Shown piece after piece: positions 31,744-39,814 of a stretch of 42,302 nt of DNA. A program made the translations under genes and the position numbers. Numbering within the stretch: position 1 is the first letter of the stretch; every line of letters starts with the position of its first letter. The stretch covers positions 1 through 42,302 of the forward strand of contig CACZAR010000021.1 in NCBI GenBank assembly GCA_902779135.1, read 5' to 3'. This DNA is from an uncultured Coriobacteriaceae bacterium. GTDB lineage: Bacteria; Actinomycetota; Coriobacteriia; Coriobacteriales; Eggerthellaceae. Below the pieces are notes generated by a model. The model worked only from the letters and a program-made list of their open reading frames with translations. It had not been told where the DNA came from and searched no databases.

Positions 31744-32505
31744 TTAATGCAGCAGGATAGCTGCAACCATGAGCGCAATGACAAGTACGAGGGCGATGAT
31801 GTCGTGCGCTGCGAACGGGTATTGCTTATAGCCTGATTCGCGGGTACGCAGGTTGAAGCCGCGCACTTCGGCTGCGATGGCAGCGCTGTTCGTCTTGCGC
31901 ACCGAGCTGACCAGCAAGGGCACGCAAAGCGGCACCATCAACTGGATCTTGTTCACGATGCCGCCCTGGTCGAATTCGACACCGCGCGCAGTTTGCGCCT
32001 CCATGATGCCCTTCATGTCATTCATGAACACGGGGATGAAATGTACGGTCGAAGCGAACGTGAACGCATATTTATAGGGCACGTGCAGCACTTTCACAAC
32101 AGAGTTCGACAGATCAGACATCTTTGTCACGTAAAACGTGAGGAACAGGGGGATGGCTGCGGCTTCCAGACGCAGGATGGTGGTGATGGCCGCCATGATC
32201 GAGCCGGTTCCGATATAGCCCCACGGCAAGTCGACGAGACGGTCGCCTGTTGGCGTGGTGAAGATGAGCAGGATTGCCAGGATGAGCGAGAACACGAACA
32301 CGGCCTTCATGAGGCCGAGCGTCTGGCGCATCATCCCGCAGCTGGCTGCGAGGGCAAGTGCGAACACGAACATCGCCGCCAGGAAGATGGGGTTGCTCGT
32401 GCAGAAGCACATGATGGCGAACAGGACGGCGAACAACAGCTTTGCAACTGGGTTCATGCGGTGGAGCAGTGATGTTCCAGGTACGTATTCGAGGAAACCG
32501 TTCAT
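31744..32505 (-). CDS. ecfT: ECF transporter transmembrane component (T)
   Basis: EcfT is the scaffold membrane subunit that links the two ATPases to the substrate-binding S component. The 253 residues have five or so membrane segments and the N-terminal PGTSLLHRMNPVAKLL typical of the CbiQ/EcfT family. The cytosolic coupling helices appear as AQTARGVEFDQGG and AIAAEVRGFNLR (the Ala-Arg-Gly motifs). AAGGAG precedes the ATG, which overlaps the stop of the upstream ATPase gene by four bases (ATGA). It is the last gene of the tryptophan-type ECF operon. Confidence 0.93.
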   Translation of the reverse strand: MNGFLEYVPGTSLLHRMNPVAKLLFAVLFAIMCFCTSNPIFLAAMFVFALALAASCGMMRQTLGLMKAVFVFSLILAILLIFTTPTGDRLVDLPWGYIGTGSIMAAITTILRLEAAAIPLFLTFYVTKMSDLSNSVVKVLHVPYKYAFTFASTVHFIPVFMNDMKGIMEAQTARGVEFDQGGIVNKIQLMVPLCVPLLVSSVRKTNSAAIAAEVRGFNLRTRESGYKQYPFAAHDIIALVLVIALMVAAILLH

Positions 32506-33241
32506 CGGTCAACTCCTTCAAACGGAACAGCGAGTGTGTTCGGCTCAATGGCAGCGCGCATCTCGGCGAGTGTGTTGGCGCGTGCTACTGCGGAGTCGGC
32601 CAACGTGGGGCTCATGAGCTGCAGAGCGAGCGAGATGTCGACAATTTGGGGTGGCACGAGGTCGGCGGCTTCGAGGGTGTGGCGGTTGCGCAGTATCTCG
32701 AACGTCGACCCCTGGTCGACGACCAGACCATCGCTCATGACGATAATTCGTTCGGCGAAGTCGGCGACGACCTCCATGTCATGGCAGACCATGATGACGG
32801 TCGTGCCATTCTCGTGCAGCCGGCGAATGATGCTCATGACCTTCACGCACTCGCGGAAGTCGAGACCAGTCGTGGGTTCGTGATGCTGTCGACGCGTCGG
32901 GCGGCATCGTCCATGTCCATCTTCAATGCGCGGAAGCCGAACAGCAGCTCCTCGCGCACCGTGTTGCAGCAGATCTGACTATCGGGATTTTGGAACAGGA
33001 ATCCGACGCGGCGGGCCAACTCGCTCGTTTTCAGCTGCGTTGTGGGGACGCCGTCGACGAGCACCTCGCCCTCGTCGGGTTTCAGTAACCCGTTCACCAG
33101 GCGCATGGTTGTGGACTTGCCGGCTCCGTTCGTGCCGACGAATGCCACGAACTCGCCGTCGTTCACGGTAAAATCGACACCGCGCAAGATAGGCGTGTTC
33201 GCATCGTACGAAGCGTGGACGTTGCGGAACTCGATGGTCAT
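32502..33241 (-). pseudogene. ecfA2: Second ECF ATPase, internally deleted and frame-shifted
   Basis: The upper part (33241 to about 32880) encodes a normal start, Walker A (GTNGAGKSTTMRL) and Q-loop (FLFQNPDSQICCNTVREE), then breaks after ARRVDSI and stops. In the other frame, EPTTGLDFRECVKVMSII and the H-loop (VIMVCHDME) continue to 32502. About 40 residues, including the LSGGQ signature and most of Walker B, are missing between the two, with a change of frame near 32880. As written no active ATPase can form. Both neighbours overlap it by ATGA, so the intact gene was translationally coupled. This is a real loss or an assembly error; see the findings. Confidence 0.85.
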
Positions 33242-34140
33242 GCGATCGCCCCACTTTCGGTCGAAGTTCGTTCAACGAAACCGGCGAAGGGGGCAGGGGA
33301 GCCGCCGAGGATTTCCAGAAGCGCGTTGCAGGCTTCCTCGACGTTGCGGCATACGGGGCCTGTGTACAGGCCGTCTGCTGAAAGACGGTTCATGAGCGTT
33401 GTCGAGCGAGGGCAGTTCACGCCAATCTCGAGCAGCTCGTCCGAATGGGCCAACACATTGGACGGCGTGTCGCAGAAGCGGATCGTTCCGTGGTCGACGA
33501 TGACGAGCATGTCGGCGAACTGGGACAGCAGGGCGATTTTCTGCTCGACGACCACGACGGTGGTGCCGTGCTCGCGTGCGTAGCGGGCAAGCAGCTGGAA
33601 CACTTGCAGTGAACTGGCGGGGTCGAGCTCGGCTGTGGGCTCGTCGAGCATGAGCACCTTCGGCTTCAATGCCAAGATGGACGCGATGGCCACCTTCTGC
33701 TTCTGGCCGCCCGAAAGGCTGGCTATGACGCGGTCGCGAAGGTCGGCGATGCCCATATCGGTTAACGCCTCTTCGACGCGTGCGTCAATTTCTTCGTGCG
33801 GTATGTCGAAGTTTTCCAGACCGTACAGCATCTCGTCTTCGACGATGGATGTGACGATCTGCGAGTCGATGTCTTGGCATACGCTTCCGACGATTTGCGA
33901 AACATCGGTGAGACTCGTCTCGCACGTATCGTGGCCGTCTATCGTAACCGAGCCGTAGAAGTCGCCTGGATAGCAGTGCGGGATGATGCCGTTCATGGCA
34001 TACGTGAGCGTCGACTTTCCGCTTCCTGCTGCTCCTGTGATACCAACGAATGCACCGGCCGGAATGCTCAAGTTGATGTCCTTGACCACCGGTTCGGTGC
34101 TCTCGCGGTACGTGAACGTGAAGTTCTTGATTTCGATCAT
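33238..34140 (-). CDS. ecfA1: First ECF transporter ATP-binding subunit
   Basis: This 300-residue ABC ATPase powers uptake with EcfT and the S component. Walker A is GAAGSGKSTLTY, the Q-loop is VGSVCQDIDSQIVTS, the signature is SLSGGQKQKVAIASIL and Walker B is VLMLDEPTAELD, with VVVEQKIALL in the H-loop region, where a Gln replaces the usual His (V-V-E-Q, as in many EcfA subunits whose H-switch is degenerate). It is intact. GAGGAG lies before the ATG, the stop overlaps the next ATPase by four bases, and a hairpin separates it from the S gene. Confidence 0.92.
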   Translation of the reverse strand: MIEIKNFTFTYRESTEPVVKDINLSIPAGAFVGITGAAGSGKSTLTYAMNGIIPHCYPGDFYGSVTIDGHDTCETSLTDVSQIVGSVCQDIDSQIVTSIVEDEMLYGLENFDIPHEEIDARVEEALTDMGIADLRDRVIASLSGGQKQKVAIASILALKPKVLMLDEPTAELDPASSLQVFQLLARYAREHGTTVVVVEQKIALLSQFADMLVIVDHGTIRFCDTPSNVLAHSDELLEIGVNCPRSTTLMNRLSADGLYTGPVCRNVEEACNALLEILGGSPAPFAGFVERTSTESGAIA

Positions 34141-34167
34141 GGTGAAACTCCTCTTGTAAAACCGAGT

Positions 34168-34205
34168 GCTGGAACCTTGCCACGAGTTGTCGGCAAGGTT
34201 CCAGC
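34168..34205 (-). other. Intercistronic hairpin between the S and first ATPase genes
   Basis: A perfect 14-base stem (34168-34181 with 34192-34205, core GCTGGAACCTTGCC) with a ten-base loop lies in the 93-base gap. On the minus strand TTTT follows five bases later, so partial termination is possible. This would make more S component than shared ATPase and T subunits. Confidence 0.6.
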
Positions 34206-34233
34206 GTCCCCGCAGTGCAGGTGCTTCCTTGCG

Positions 34234-34803
34234 CTACTTCTTGAGGACTTTACGCAGGAGCGGGGTGAGGATTTGCACCAGGATGGCGTTGAACGTTGCG
34301 GTGCCGAACACCATGATGGCGTATGTGACGAAGATGACGGGCAATGCCAGGCCGTTCATGAGGCCTACGATGATGGCGAACGTGTAGCCTGATACGACCG
34401 TCGAGAGGAACGTGGTCACGAACGGATTGATGTCAGCCTTGCCGCTAATCTTCAGCGGGATGTTGATGAGCAGGCCGCACGCCAGGGCGCCGAGCACCTC
34501 GGAAGGAATGTTCACAAGCGGTGTGGCGTTGAGCATCGGGATCTGGCACATGATTCCGGCGATGAGGCCGATGACGATTGCCTGCGGCAGTTTCGGTCGC
34601 GTCAGGATGATAGCCAGGCAGTACATGGCGATGACGAAATTCGGTTTCATGCCAGCGAAGGAAAGGAAGCTGGCGACGGTCAGCTTCAGCACGGCGCCGG
34701 CGGCGAGCAGCACGGCGATGAGGATAAGGTCTTGTGTGTTGAGGCCTTTCTTAGCTTCGGCGTTTTCGACGATCGTGCGCTTCATGGTGGTGGACTCGGA
34801 CAT
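34234..34803 (-). CDS. ECF transporter S component, probably tryptophan-specific (TrpP-like)
   Basis: The 189-residue membrane protein has five to six hydrophobic segments and the segment GMKPNFVIAMYCLAIIL, similar to the tryptophan transporter TrpP of Bacillus. It should bind the substrate and dock on the EcfA/EcfT module encoded immediately downstream. The tryptophan assignment comes mainly from the T-box riboswitch in front of it, whose specifier is UGG. AAGGAAG precedes the ATG at 34803. A hairpin separates it from ecfA1. Confidence 0.82.
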   Translation of the reverse strand: MSESTTMKRTIVENAEAKKGLNTQDLILIAVLLAAGAVLKLTVASFLSFAGMKPNFVIAMYCLAIILTRPKLPQAIVIGLIAGIMCQIPMLNATPLVNIPSEVLGALACGLLINIPLKISGKADINPFVTTFLSTVVSGYTFAIIVGLMNGLALPVIFVTYAIMVFGTATFNAILVQILTPLLRKVLKK

Positions 34804-34920
34804 CTTTCTTCCTTTCTGTCGTGGCCGGCTGCCCCTTGCAGCCTGGCCGGTTGGCTGTCCGATGAGGTGGGCGCCTTACCCGCCTCATCCACTCGAATCA
34901 CTCGAAGTCGTCGCGCAAAT

Positions 34921-35220
34921 CAAAAGGCCTGTCCTTTGCAACCCCTTGCGGAGTTTCAAAGGACAGGCCATTCAACCTGCGGTGCCACCTTTGCTTGGCC
35001 CCATGCGGGACCCACTCGTGAACGTGCCATCACACGCTCTGCCTCTAACGCGGGCTCACGGTCCAGATACTCAGCCTCGGCTTGCGCTTTGGCCTTTCCC
35101 CTTTCCCTCGGCGATCCATTTGCCACCTAGCGTACTACGGAACTCTCAGCAACGTCCGCTCTCTGTGAGTGCCCGGATGACTTTACTTTCGCCTCAACGG
35201 TTTCGAGCTATTCGATTGTT
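34921..35220 (-). promoter_or_regulatory. T-box riboswitch, predicted tRNA-Trp specific
   Basis: On the minus strand the leader has Stem I closed by CGGGC(AC)TCAC with GTGAGCCCG (35165-35175 with 35051-35059). TGG lies in the specifier position at 35063-35065, within ATCTGGACC. The conserved T-box AAGGTGGCACCGC is at 34979-34991. It is followed by a terminator of 13 paired bases (34926-34938 with 34957-34969) ending in TTTTG. CAAAGG upstream of the T-box can instead pair with CCTTTG to form the antiterminator. The bulge reads UGGC and so would pair with a GCCA acceptor end, that is, discriminator G73, which bacterial tRNA-Trp carries. Uncharged tRNA-Trp should turn the operon on. Confidence 0.9.
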
Positions 35221-35226
35221 GAGGGC

Positions 35227-35256
35227 ACTTTAGCGCAGCAAAGCAAAATGTGTCAA
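35227..35256 (-). promoter_or_regulatory. Promoter of the T-box / ECF operon
   Basis: TTGACA (35251-35256), an 18-base spacer and TAAAGT (35227-35232) lie on the minus strand just upstream of the T-box leader, giving a start near 35220. Confidence 0.75.
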
Positions 35257-35330
35257 GAGCTTTTTGCGACTTTTTTCACTTACGATAAACGCCTGGTGGC
35301 AGTGCATTTCTTATAGATTAGATAGAATGA

Positions 35331-35357
35331 ATTGTTATCGAAAATATCGATAACAAT
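35331..35357. promoter_or_regulatory. 27-base palindromic operator candidate upstream of metQ
   Basis: ATTGTTATCGA and its exact complement flank AAATA (35331-35341, 35347-35357). A TAGAAT -10-like hexamer lies just before it (35323-35328), so a bound repressor would block initiation of metQNI. I do not know the regulator, and no S-box or other SAM riboswitch is seen in 35257-35469. A small hairpin GGCCG-CGAAGA-CGGCC (about 35438-35453) lies before the ribosome binding site. Confidence 0.6.
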
Positions 35358-35469
35358 CGAACGAAAAAGCATATTACCGCAGGTCTTGCGCCAATTAATA
35401 GCATCCAGGTATCGTATCGCCTAACGGTTTTAAAGGGCCGCGAAGACGGCCTGAGGGGAAGGAGACCAC

Positions 35470-36348
35470 ATGTCAGCAATTAAGAAGAACAGGAAACTGG
35501 CAGCGATTGTCGTTGCCGCGCTCGGTGTCGTGTTGGCGTTCGGCCTGGCATCGTGCGGAGGGTCAGCAAGCTCCAGCGCGTCGAGCGCGAGCGGGTCGGC
35601 CAGTGCTTCAGCCAGCGCTTCGGCCGCATCCGACGACAAGGTCATCAAGGTGGCCGCAAGCCCGACTCCGCATGCGGTGATTTTGAACGACGCCGTAGCG
35701 CCGCTGGTCGAGAAGGCCGGTTACAAGCTCGAGGTAGTCGAGTTCACCGATTACGTGCTGCCCAACACTGCAACTGAAGATGGCGAAGTTGACGCCAACT
35801 ACTTCCAGCACATTCCCTACCTTGATCAGTTCAACAAGGAGAATGGTACGCATCTCGTGAACGTTGCGGGCGTGCACATCGAGCCGATGAGCGTCTACGC
35901 TGGCAAGACCGCTTCGTTCGACGAGCTCGCTGACGGCGCTACGGTTGCCGTGCCCAACGACACCACCAACGAGGCGCGCGCCCTCCTGCTGCTGCAGACC
36001 GCTGGCCTCATCGAGCTGGAAGATCCGACCAACTTGGCTGCAACTCCCAAGGACATCAAGAGCAATCCGAAGAACCTGCAGTTCAAAGAGGTTGAAGCTG
36101 CCACCGTTCCGACCATCCTGCCCGATGTCGACATCGCTGTGATCAACACGAACTATGCAATCGGCGCCAACCTGTCGAAGGACCTGGTTCTTATTACCGA
36201 AGCCGCCGAATCCCCGTATGTCAACGTGTTGGTCGTGAAAGAGGGCAACGAGAACACCGACAAGACCAAGGTCCTCATCGACGCTATCACCTCGCAGGAT
36301 GTGAAAGATTACATCGCCAAGAACTTTGATGATTGCGTCGCAGTGTAA
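35470..36348 (+). CDS. metQ: Methionine-binding lipoprotein MetQ
   Basis: This 292-residue NlpA/MetQ-family lipoprotein captures methionine outside the cell for the MetNI transporter. The signal ends in the lipobox LASC (Cys near residue 29), followed by a Ser/Ala linker (30-55). The binding domain contains VAASPTPHAVIL, DGEVDANYFQHIPYLDQF, VPNDTTNEARALLLLQTAGLI and AVINTNYAIGANL, all characteristic of the family. AAGGAG precedes the ATG. A palindromic operator candidate precedes the gene, and it is followed by a hairpin and a dispersed palindrome before metN. Confidence 0.95.
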   Translation: MSAIKKNRKLAAIVVAALGVVLAFGLASCGGSASSSASSASGSASASASASAASDDKVIKVAASPTPHAVILNDAVAPLVEKAGYKLEVVEFTDYVLPNTATEDGEVDANYFQHIPYLDQFNKENGTHLVNVAGVHIEPMSVYAGKTASFDELADGATVAVPNDTTNEARALLLLQTAGLIELEDPTNLAATPKDIKSNPKNLQFKEVEAATVPTILPDVDIAVINTNYAIGANLSKDLVLITEAAESPYVNVLVVKEGNENTDKTKVLIDAITSQDVKDYIAKNFDDCVAV

Positions 36349-36403
36349 ATCCCTGAGTAAATCCCTTACAATAGGGAGCCGCTAACAAAACGGGACAACG
36401 AAT

Positions 36404-36427
36404 GCGGGGCCGATTCGTCGGCCCCGC
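36404..36427 (+). terminator. GC-rich hairpin after metQ
   Basis: GCGGGGCCGA (36404-36413) pairs perfectly with TCGGCCCCGC (36418-36427) around TTCG, a stable tetraloop. No T-run follows, so it is more likely an attenuator or mRNA 3' stabiliser that makes metQ more abundant than metNI. Confidence 0.55.
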
Positions 36428-36443
36428 GTGTTGCGGTCTACGG

Positions 36444-36472
36444 ATGCGACAGGCACTTGGTGCCTGTCGCAT
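36444..36472. repeat. 29-base perfect palindrome with TTG loop
   Basis: Arms of 13 bases (36444-36456 and 36460-36472, ATGCGACAGGCAC and its complement) flank TTG. The design (AC-TTG-GT core with perfect arms) is the same as at 1588-1620, though the outer arm sequences differ. It lies between the metQ hairpin and the metN ribosome binding site. Confidence 0.75.
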
Positions 36473-36499
36473 TGCGCGAAAGGCGAACGGAAGAGTTTC

Positions 36500-37282
36500 A
36501 TGATAGAACTGATAGACGTGGGAAAGGTTTACCACGCCAGCGCCGGCGACCACCGTGCGCTCGAGGGTGTGAATCTGCGCATCGAAGATGGCGACATCTT
36601 CGGTATCATCGGCGAATCGGGTGCGGGCAAGTCAACGCTCGTGCGTTTGCTCAACTTGCTCGAACGTCCGACCGAGGGTCGTATCATCATCGACGGGTCC
36701 GACATCACCGACTACCAAGGCCGCGAGTTGCGCGAGTTGCGCGCCAATATCGGAATGATCTTCCAGAACTTCGCCTTGTTCCAACAGCGCACGGTGCTGC
36801 AAAATGTCACGTTCCCTCTCGAGGTGCGTGGCGGGAAGAAGGAGGCCAACGCCAAACGAGCACATGAGCTCCTGCGCCTCGTGAGCCTCGACGACAAAGC
36901 ATCGCGTTATCCCAGCGAGTTGTCGGGCGGCCAGCAGCAGCGCGTTGCCATTGCGCGCGCACTTGCCAACGAGCCTCATTACATGCTCTGCGATGAGGCT
37001 ACGAGCGCGCTCGATTCGCGTACGACCGTACAGGTGCTCGACCTGCTAGCTCACATCAACGCCGAGCTGGGCGTGACCATGGTCGTCATCACGCACTCGC
37101 TCGACGTTGCGAAGCGTGTCTGCAACCGCATTGCCGTCATCGATGAGGGTCATATCGTGGAAGAGGGCAAGACGGCCGACGTGTTCGCCAACCCCCAGAG
37201 CGACGTAACGCGCGAATTGCTTGATTGGGGCTACAAACGTACCGATACGCCCGATGGAAAAGAGGAGGTCGTCCGTGATTGA
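36500..37282 (+). CDS. metN: Methionine ABC transporter ATP-binding protein
   Basis: The 260 residues include Walker A GESGAGKSTLVR, Q-loop MIFQNFALF, signature ELSGGQQQRVAIARAL, Walker B MLCDEATSALD and H-loop VVITHSLDV. It energises methionine import with MetI. Most MetN proteins are about 340 residues with a C-terminal NIL/ACT-like domain that gives inhibition by internal methionine; this one ends shortly after the ABC domain and lacks it. The ATG at 36500 follows GGAAGAG. An earlier in-frame start at 36428 would translate through the palindrome and is rejected. The stop overlaps metI by eight bases. Confidence 0.94.
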   Translation: MIELIDVGKVYHASAGDHRALEGVNLRIEDGDIFGIIGESGAGKSTLVRLLNLLERPTEGRIIIDGSDITDYQGRELRELRANIGMIFQNFALFQQRTVLQNVTFPLEVRGGKKEANAKRAHELLRLVSLDDKASRYPSELSGGQQQRVAIARALANEPHYMLCDEATSALDSRTTVQVLDLLAHINAELGVTMVVITHSLDVAKRVCNRIAVIDEGHIVEEGKTADVFANPQSDVTRELLDWGYKRTDTPDGKEEVVRD

Positions 37283-37937
37283 GTTCTTTGACAAGTACGG
37301 CGCCCTGCTCGCGCAGGGAACCATCGATACGCTGGTCATGTCCATTGCTTCGTGCGTCTTCGCATACGTCATCGGTCTTCCACTTGGAATTTGGTTTGCC
37401 GTCACCACCCCGAACGGCCTGCGTCCCAACAAGGCCGTAAACACGGTGCTCGGCTGGATCATCAACATCGGCCGTTCAATCCCGTTCATCATTCTGCTTG
37501 TGGCCATCATCCCGTTCACGCGACTGGTTGTCGGCACGTCGCTCGGCGTGCCGGGCGCAGTGGTGCCGTTGACTGTTGCGGCCGCTCCTTTCGTGGCGCG
37601 CATCGTCGAGCAGAGCTTGGCCGAGGTCGACAAAGACCTCATCGAAGCAGCTCATAGCTTCGGTGCGAGCAATATGCAGATCATCATGAAGGTGATGTTG
37701 AAAGAATCGCTTCCCTCGCTTGTGCGCGGCGTGGCGATTACGTTCGTGAACCTGTTCGGATACTCTGCCATGGCGGGTACGGTAGGCGCTGGCGGCTTGG
37801 GTGACATCGCCATCCGCTACGGCTACCAGCGCTTCCAGGGCGACGTCATGCTTGCGGCCGTCATCCTCTGCGTCGTGCTCGTGCAAGTGTTCCAGACCTT
37901 CGGCGATTGGCTTGCCCGGACCATCGATAAACGTTAG
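37275..37937 (+). CDS. metI: Methionine ABC transporter permease
   Basis: The 220-residue permease has about five to six membrane segments and the EAA coupling loop EAAHSFGASNMQIIMKVMLKE. SAMAGTVGAGGLGDIAIRYGYQRF is the typical MetI C-terminal signature. The GTG at 37275 is chosen because AGAGGAGG lies six bases upstream, inside the end of metN; the two genes overlap by eight bases and are translationally coupled. Its length matches the family. Confidence 0.95.
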   Translation: MIEFFDKYGALLAQGTIDTLVMSIASCVFAYVIGLPLGIWFAVTTPNGLRPNKAVNTVLGWIINIGRSIPFIILLVAIIPFTRLVVGTSLGVPGAVVPLTVAAAPFVARIVEQSLAEVDKDLIEAAHSFGASNMQIIMKVMLKESLPSLVRGVAITFVNLFGYSAMAGTVGAGGLGDIAIRYGYQRFQGDVMLAAVILCVVLVQVFQTFGDWLARTIDKR

Positions 37938-37951
37938 GTAGAGGAGCGCTC

Positions 37952-39229
37952 ATGTCCGATGCGCCGTTGAGGGAAATCTTCACGCGCGATTTCCTGATGC
38001 TTGCGACCATCAACCTGTCCATGTTCTTCGGCTTCCAGATGCTCAACATCGGACTGCCAGTGTACATGGCTCAATTGGGGGCCGCTGGCCAGATTATCGG
38101 GCTTGCCACGACGCTCATGACCATCATGGCCACCATCATGCGCGTGTTCGCGGGCGCATTGCTCGACCGGTTCGGACGATGGGGGATGCTCATCGGCGGC
38201 ACGGTTGTCATGGTGTGCGCCATCACGTCGTTTGCCATTTTCCCCGTTGTGGGAATCATATTGGGGCTCCGCATGTTGCACGGCGTCGGATGGGGCGTGG
38301 GTTCCACGGCTTCCTCGACGATTGCGGCAGACATCATTCCCAAGAAACGATTCGCCGAGGGTATGGGCTATTTCGCCATGACGACGGCCATCTCGAGCGC
38401 TGTCGCACCCGCTGCTTCTGTTGCGCTTCTTCAGGGCGCCGGCGCAGAAGGAATGATCTACGTTGCTGCTGGCATAACCGCGCTTTCGCTCGTGCTTTCC
38501 GTTGTGGAGGCGCTGATTACCAAACGAACTGCTGCCAAGCGCTCTCGTGCAGATGAGGCGCCAGTTGGAGAGCAGCGCGATGGTCGCGGAGCCTCCGAGA
38601 AGGCTGGCGCCCCCGCCCAAAAAGACGAATCGCGCATTCCGAAGTATTCGGGGATCGAGGCGCTGTTCGAACGACGTGCTGTTGTGCCGGGTGTTCTGAT
38701 GTTCCTCGTAAACGTCGGCTTCGGCTGCATCACCACATTCATCGCGCTTCACGCTGGCGAGCAGGGAGGAAACGGCGTTTCGGCGTATTTCCTCGTGTAC
38801 GCCGTCGTTACTCTGGTCAGCCGTCCCTATATCGGAAAGCTTATCGACCGATACGGGTATCGGGTACCCGCGATTCTTTCCACGCTCTGCACGGCTGGCA
38901 CGCTCGCACTCATCGGCGTGTCGAGCAACACGTTGATGTTCGCTTGTTCAGGTGTGCTCGGCGGGCTCGGCATCGGTACCGCAATGGGCACCTACCAGTC
39001 GATGGCTGTCGCGAACGTAGAGCCGCAACGACGCGGTGTGGCCACTTCGACGTACATGACGGCATTCGACCTGGGAATCGCCCTTGGCTCGCTCGTTGGC
39101 GGTGTGCTTGCTGACATGTTCGGGTATACAATCATGTACTTCACGGTTGCAATCTTCCCGATTGCGGCAAGTGTTATCTCGGCGGTTGTCATTAAAAGCG
39201 AAACGAAAGAGCGAGAGGGCCAATCATGA
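37952..39229 (+). CDS. Major facilitator superfamily transporter
   Basis: The 425-residue protein has 12 predicted membrane segments with a central cytosolic loop (about 195-230), rich in Arg, Glu and Ala. GALLDRFGRWGMLIGG between helices 2 and 3 is the MFS motif A, and KLIDRYGYRVPA is the matching loop in the second half. The substrate is unknown; it resembles drug or small-molecule exporters. GAGGAG precedes the ATG, 14 bases after metI, so it may be co-transcribed with metQNI and could export a related compound. Its stop overlaps the carbonic anhydrase start by four bases. Confidence 0.9.
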   Translation: MSDAPLREIFTRDFLMLATINLSMFFGFQMLNIGLPVYMAQLGAAGQIIGLATTLMTIMATIMRVFAGALLDRFGRWGMLIGGTVVMVCAITSFAIFPVVGIILGLRMLHGVGWGVGSTASSTIAADIIPKKRFAEGMGYFAMTTAISSAVAPAASVALLQGAGAEGMIYVAAGITALSLVLSVVEALITKRTAAKRSRADEAPVGEQRDGRGASEKAGAPAQKDESRIPKYSGIEALFERRAVVPGVLMFLVNVGFGCITTFIALHAGEQGGNGVSAYFLVYAVVTLVSRPYIGKLIDRYGYRVPAILSTLCTAGTLALIGVSSNTLMFACSGVLGGLGIGTAMGTYQSMAVANVEPQRRGVATSTYMTAFDLGIALGSLVGGVLADMFGYTIMYFTVAIFPIAASVISAVVIKSETKEREGQS

Positions 39230-39731
39230 CGATGAATGCGCAAGATGCTATTGAACGTTTGAAGGCGGGCAATGCGTTGTTCGTAAAGGAGTCAACGGGT
39301 GCTGGCGACATTTCCCAGGCGCGAGTGAAGCGGCTTTCCGAAGAGGGGCAAGCGCCGTATGCGTGCGTTGTGACCTGCGCCGACTCGCGCGCATGGAGCT
39401 CGCGAGCTGCGTGTACGCTGCCGAGCACCTCGGCGTGAAACTCATCGTGGTGCTTGGTCACACGCAATGTGGCGCCGTTGCGTCCGCGTTGGAGGTTTTG
39501 GAAGCAGGCGCCGAGCTTGAGGGTGCAATGGCTCCCTTGTTGTCTTGCGTGTGCGCGAACGTCGGCATGGAGCGCGACCCTCAGGCTGCAAGTGTTGCGA
39601 ACTTGCGTGCAGGTGTTGCGGCTATCGAAGGCGATGACGACATCGCGCACCTTATTCAGACGGCCGGTTTGCGCGTCGTTCCGGCGCTCTATCACACCGA
39701 GGACGGCACTGTAGAGTTCATGGAACTGTAG
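39226..39731 (+). pseudogene. Beta-carbonic anhydrase, internally deleted and frame-shifted
   Basis: The first frame (39226 to about 39390) gives AIERLKAGNALFVKES and VVTCADSR, the first zinc ligand Cys and the Asp-Arg dyad. The second frame (from about 39392 to 39731) resumes at MELASCVYAAEHLGVKLIVVLGHTQCGAV, with the other zinc ligands His and Cys. Relatives have about 27 residues between these blocks, including the R-x-A-G-N segment. They are absent here and the frame changes, so no active enzyme can be made as written. The enzyme would interconvert CO2 and bicarbonate. The ATGA overlap with the MFS gene indicates an originally coupled pair. Confidence 0.85.
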
Positions 39732-39814
39732 CCCGTTTATGACCTTTGGCTGTTTCTTGTCATAGCGCCGCTTGGAAACTACGAAGCCCTTACCAGGTTA
39801 ATTGCAAATCGAGA

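Noticed and set aside
35257-35469. SAM riboswitch upstream of metQ
   Set aside because: Looked for S-box or SAM-II type elements; none matched. Only the 27-base palindrome and a small hairpin are present.
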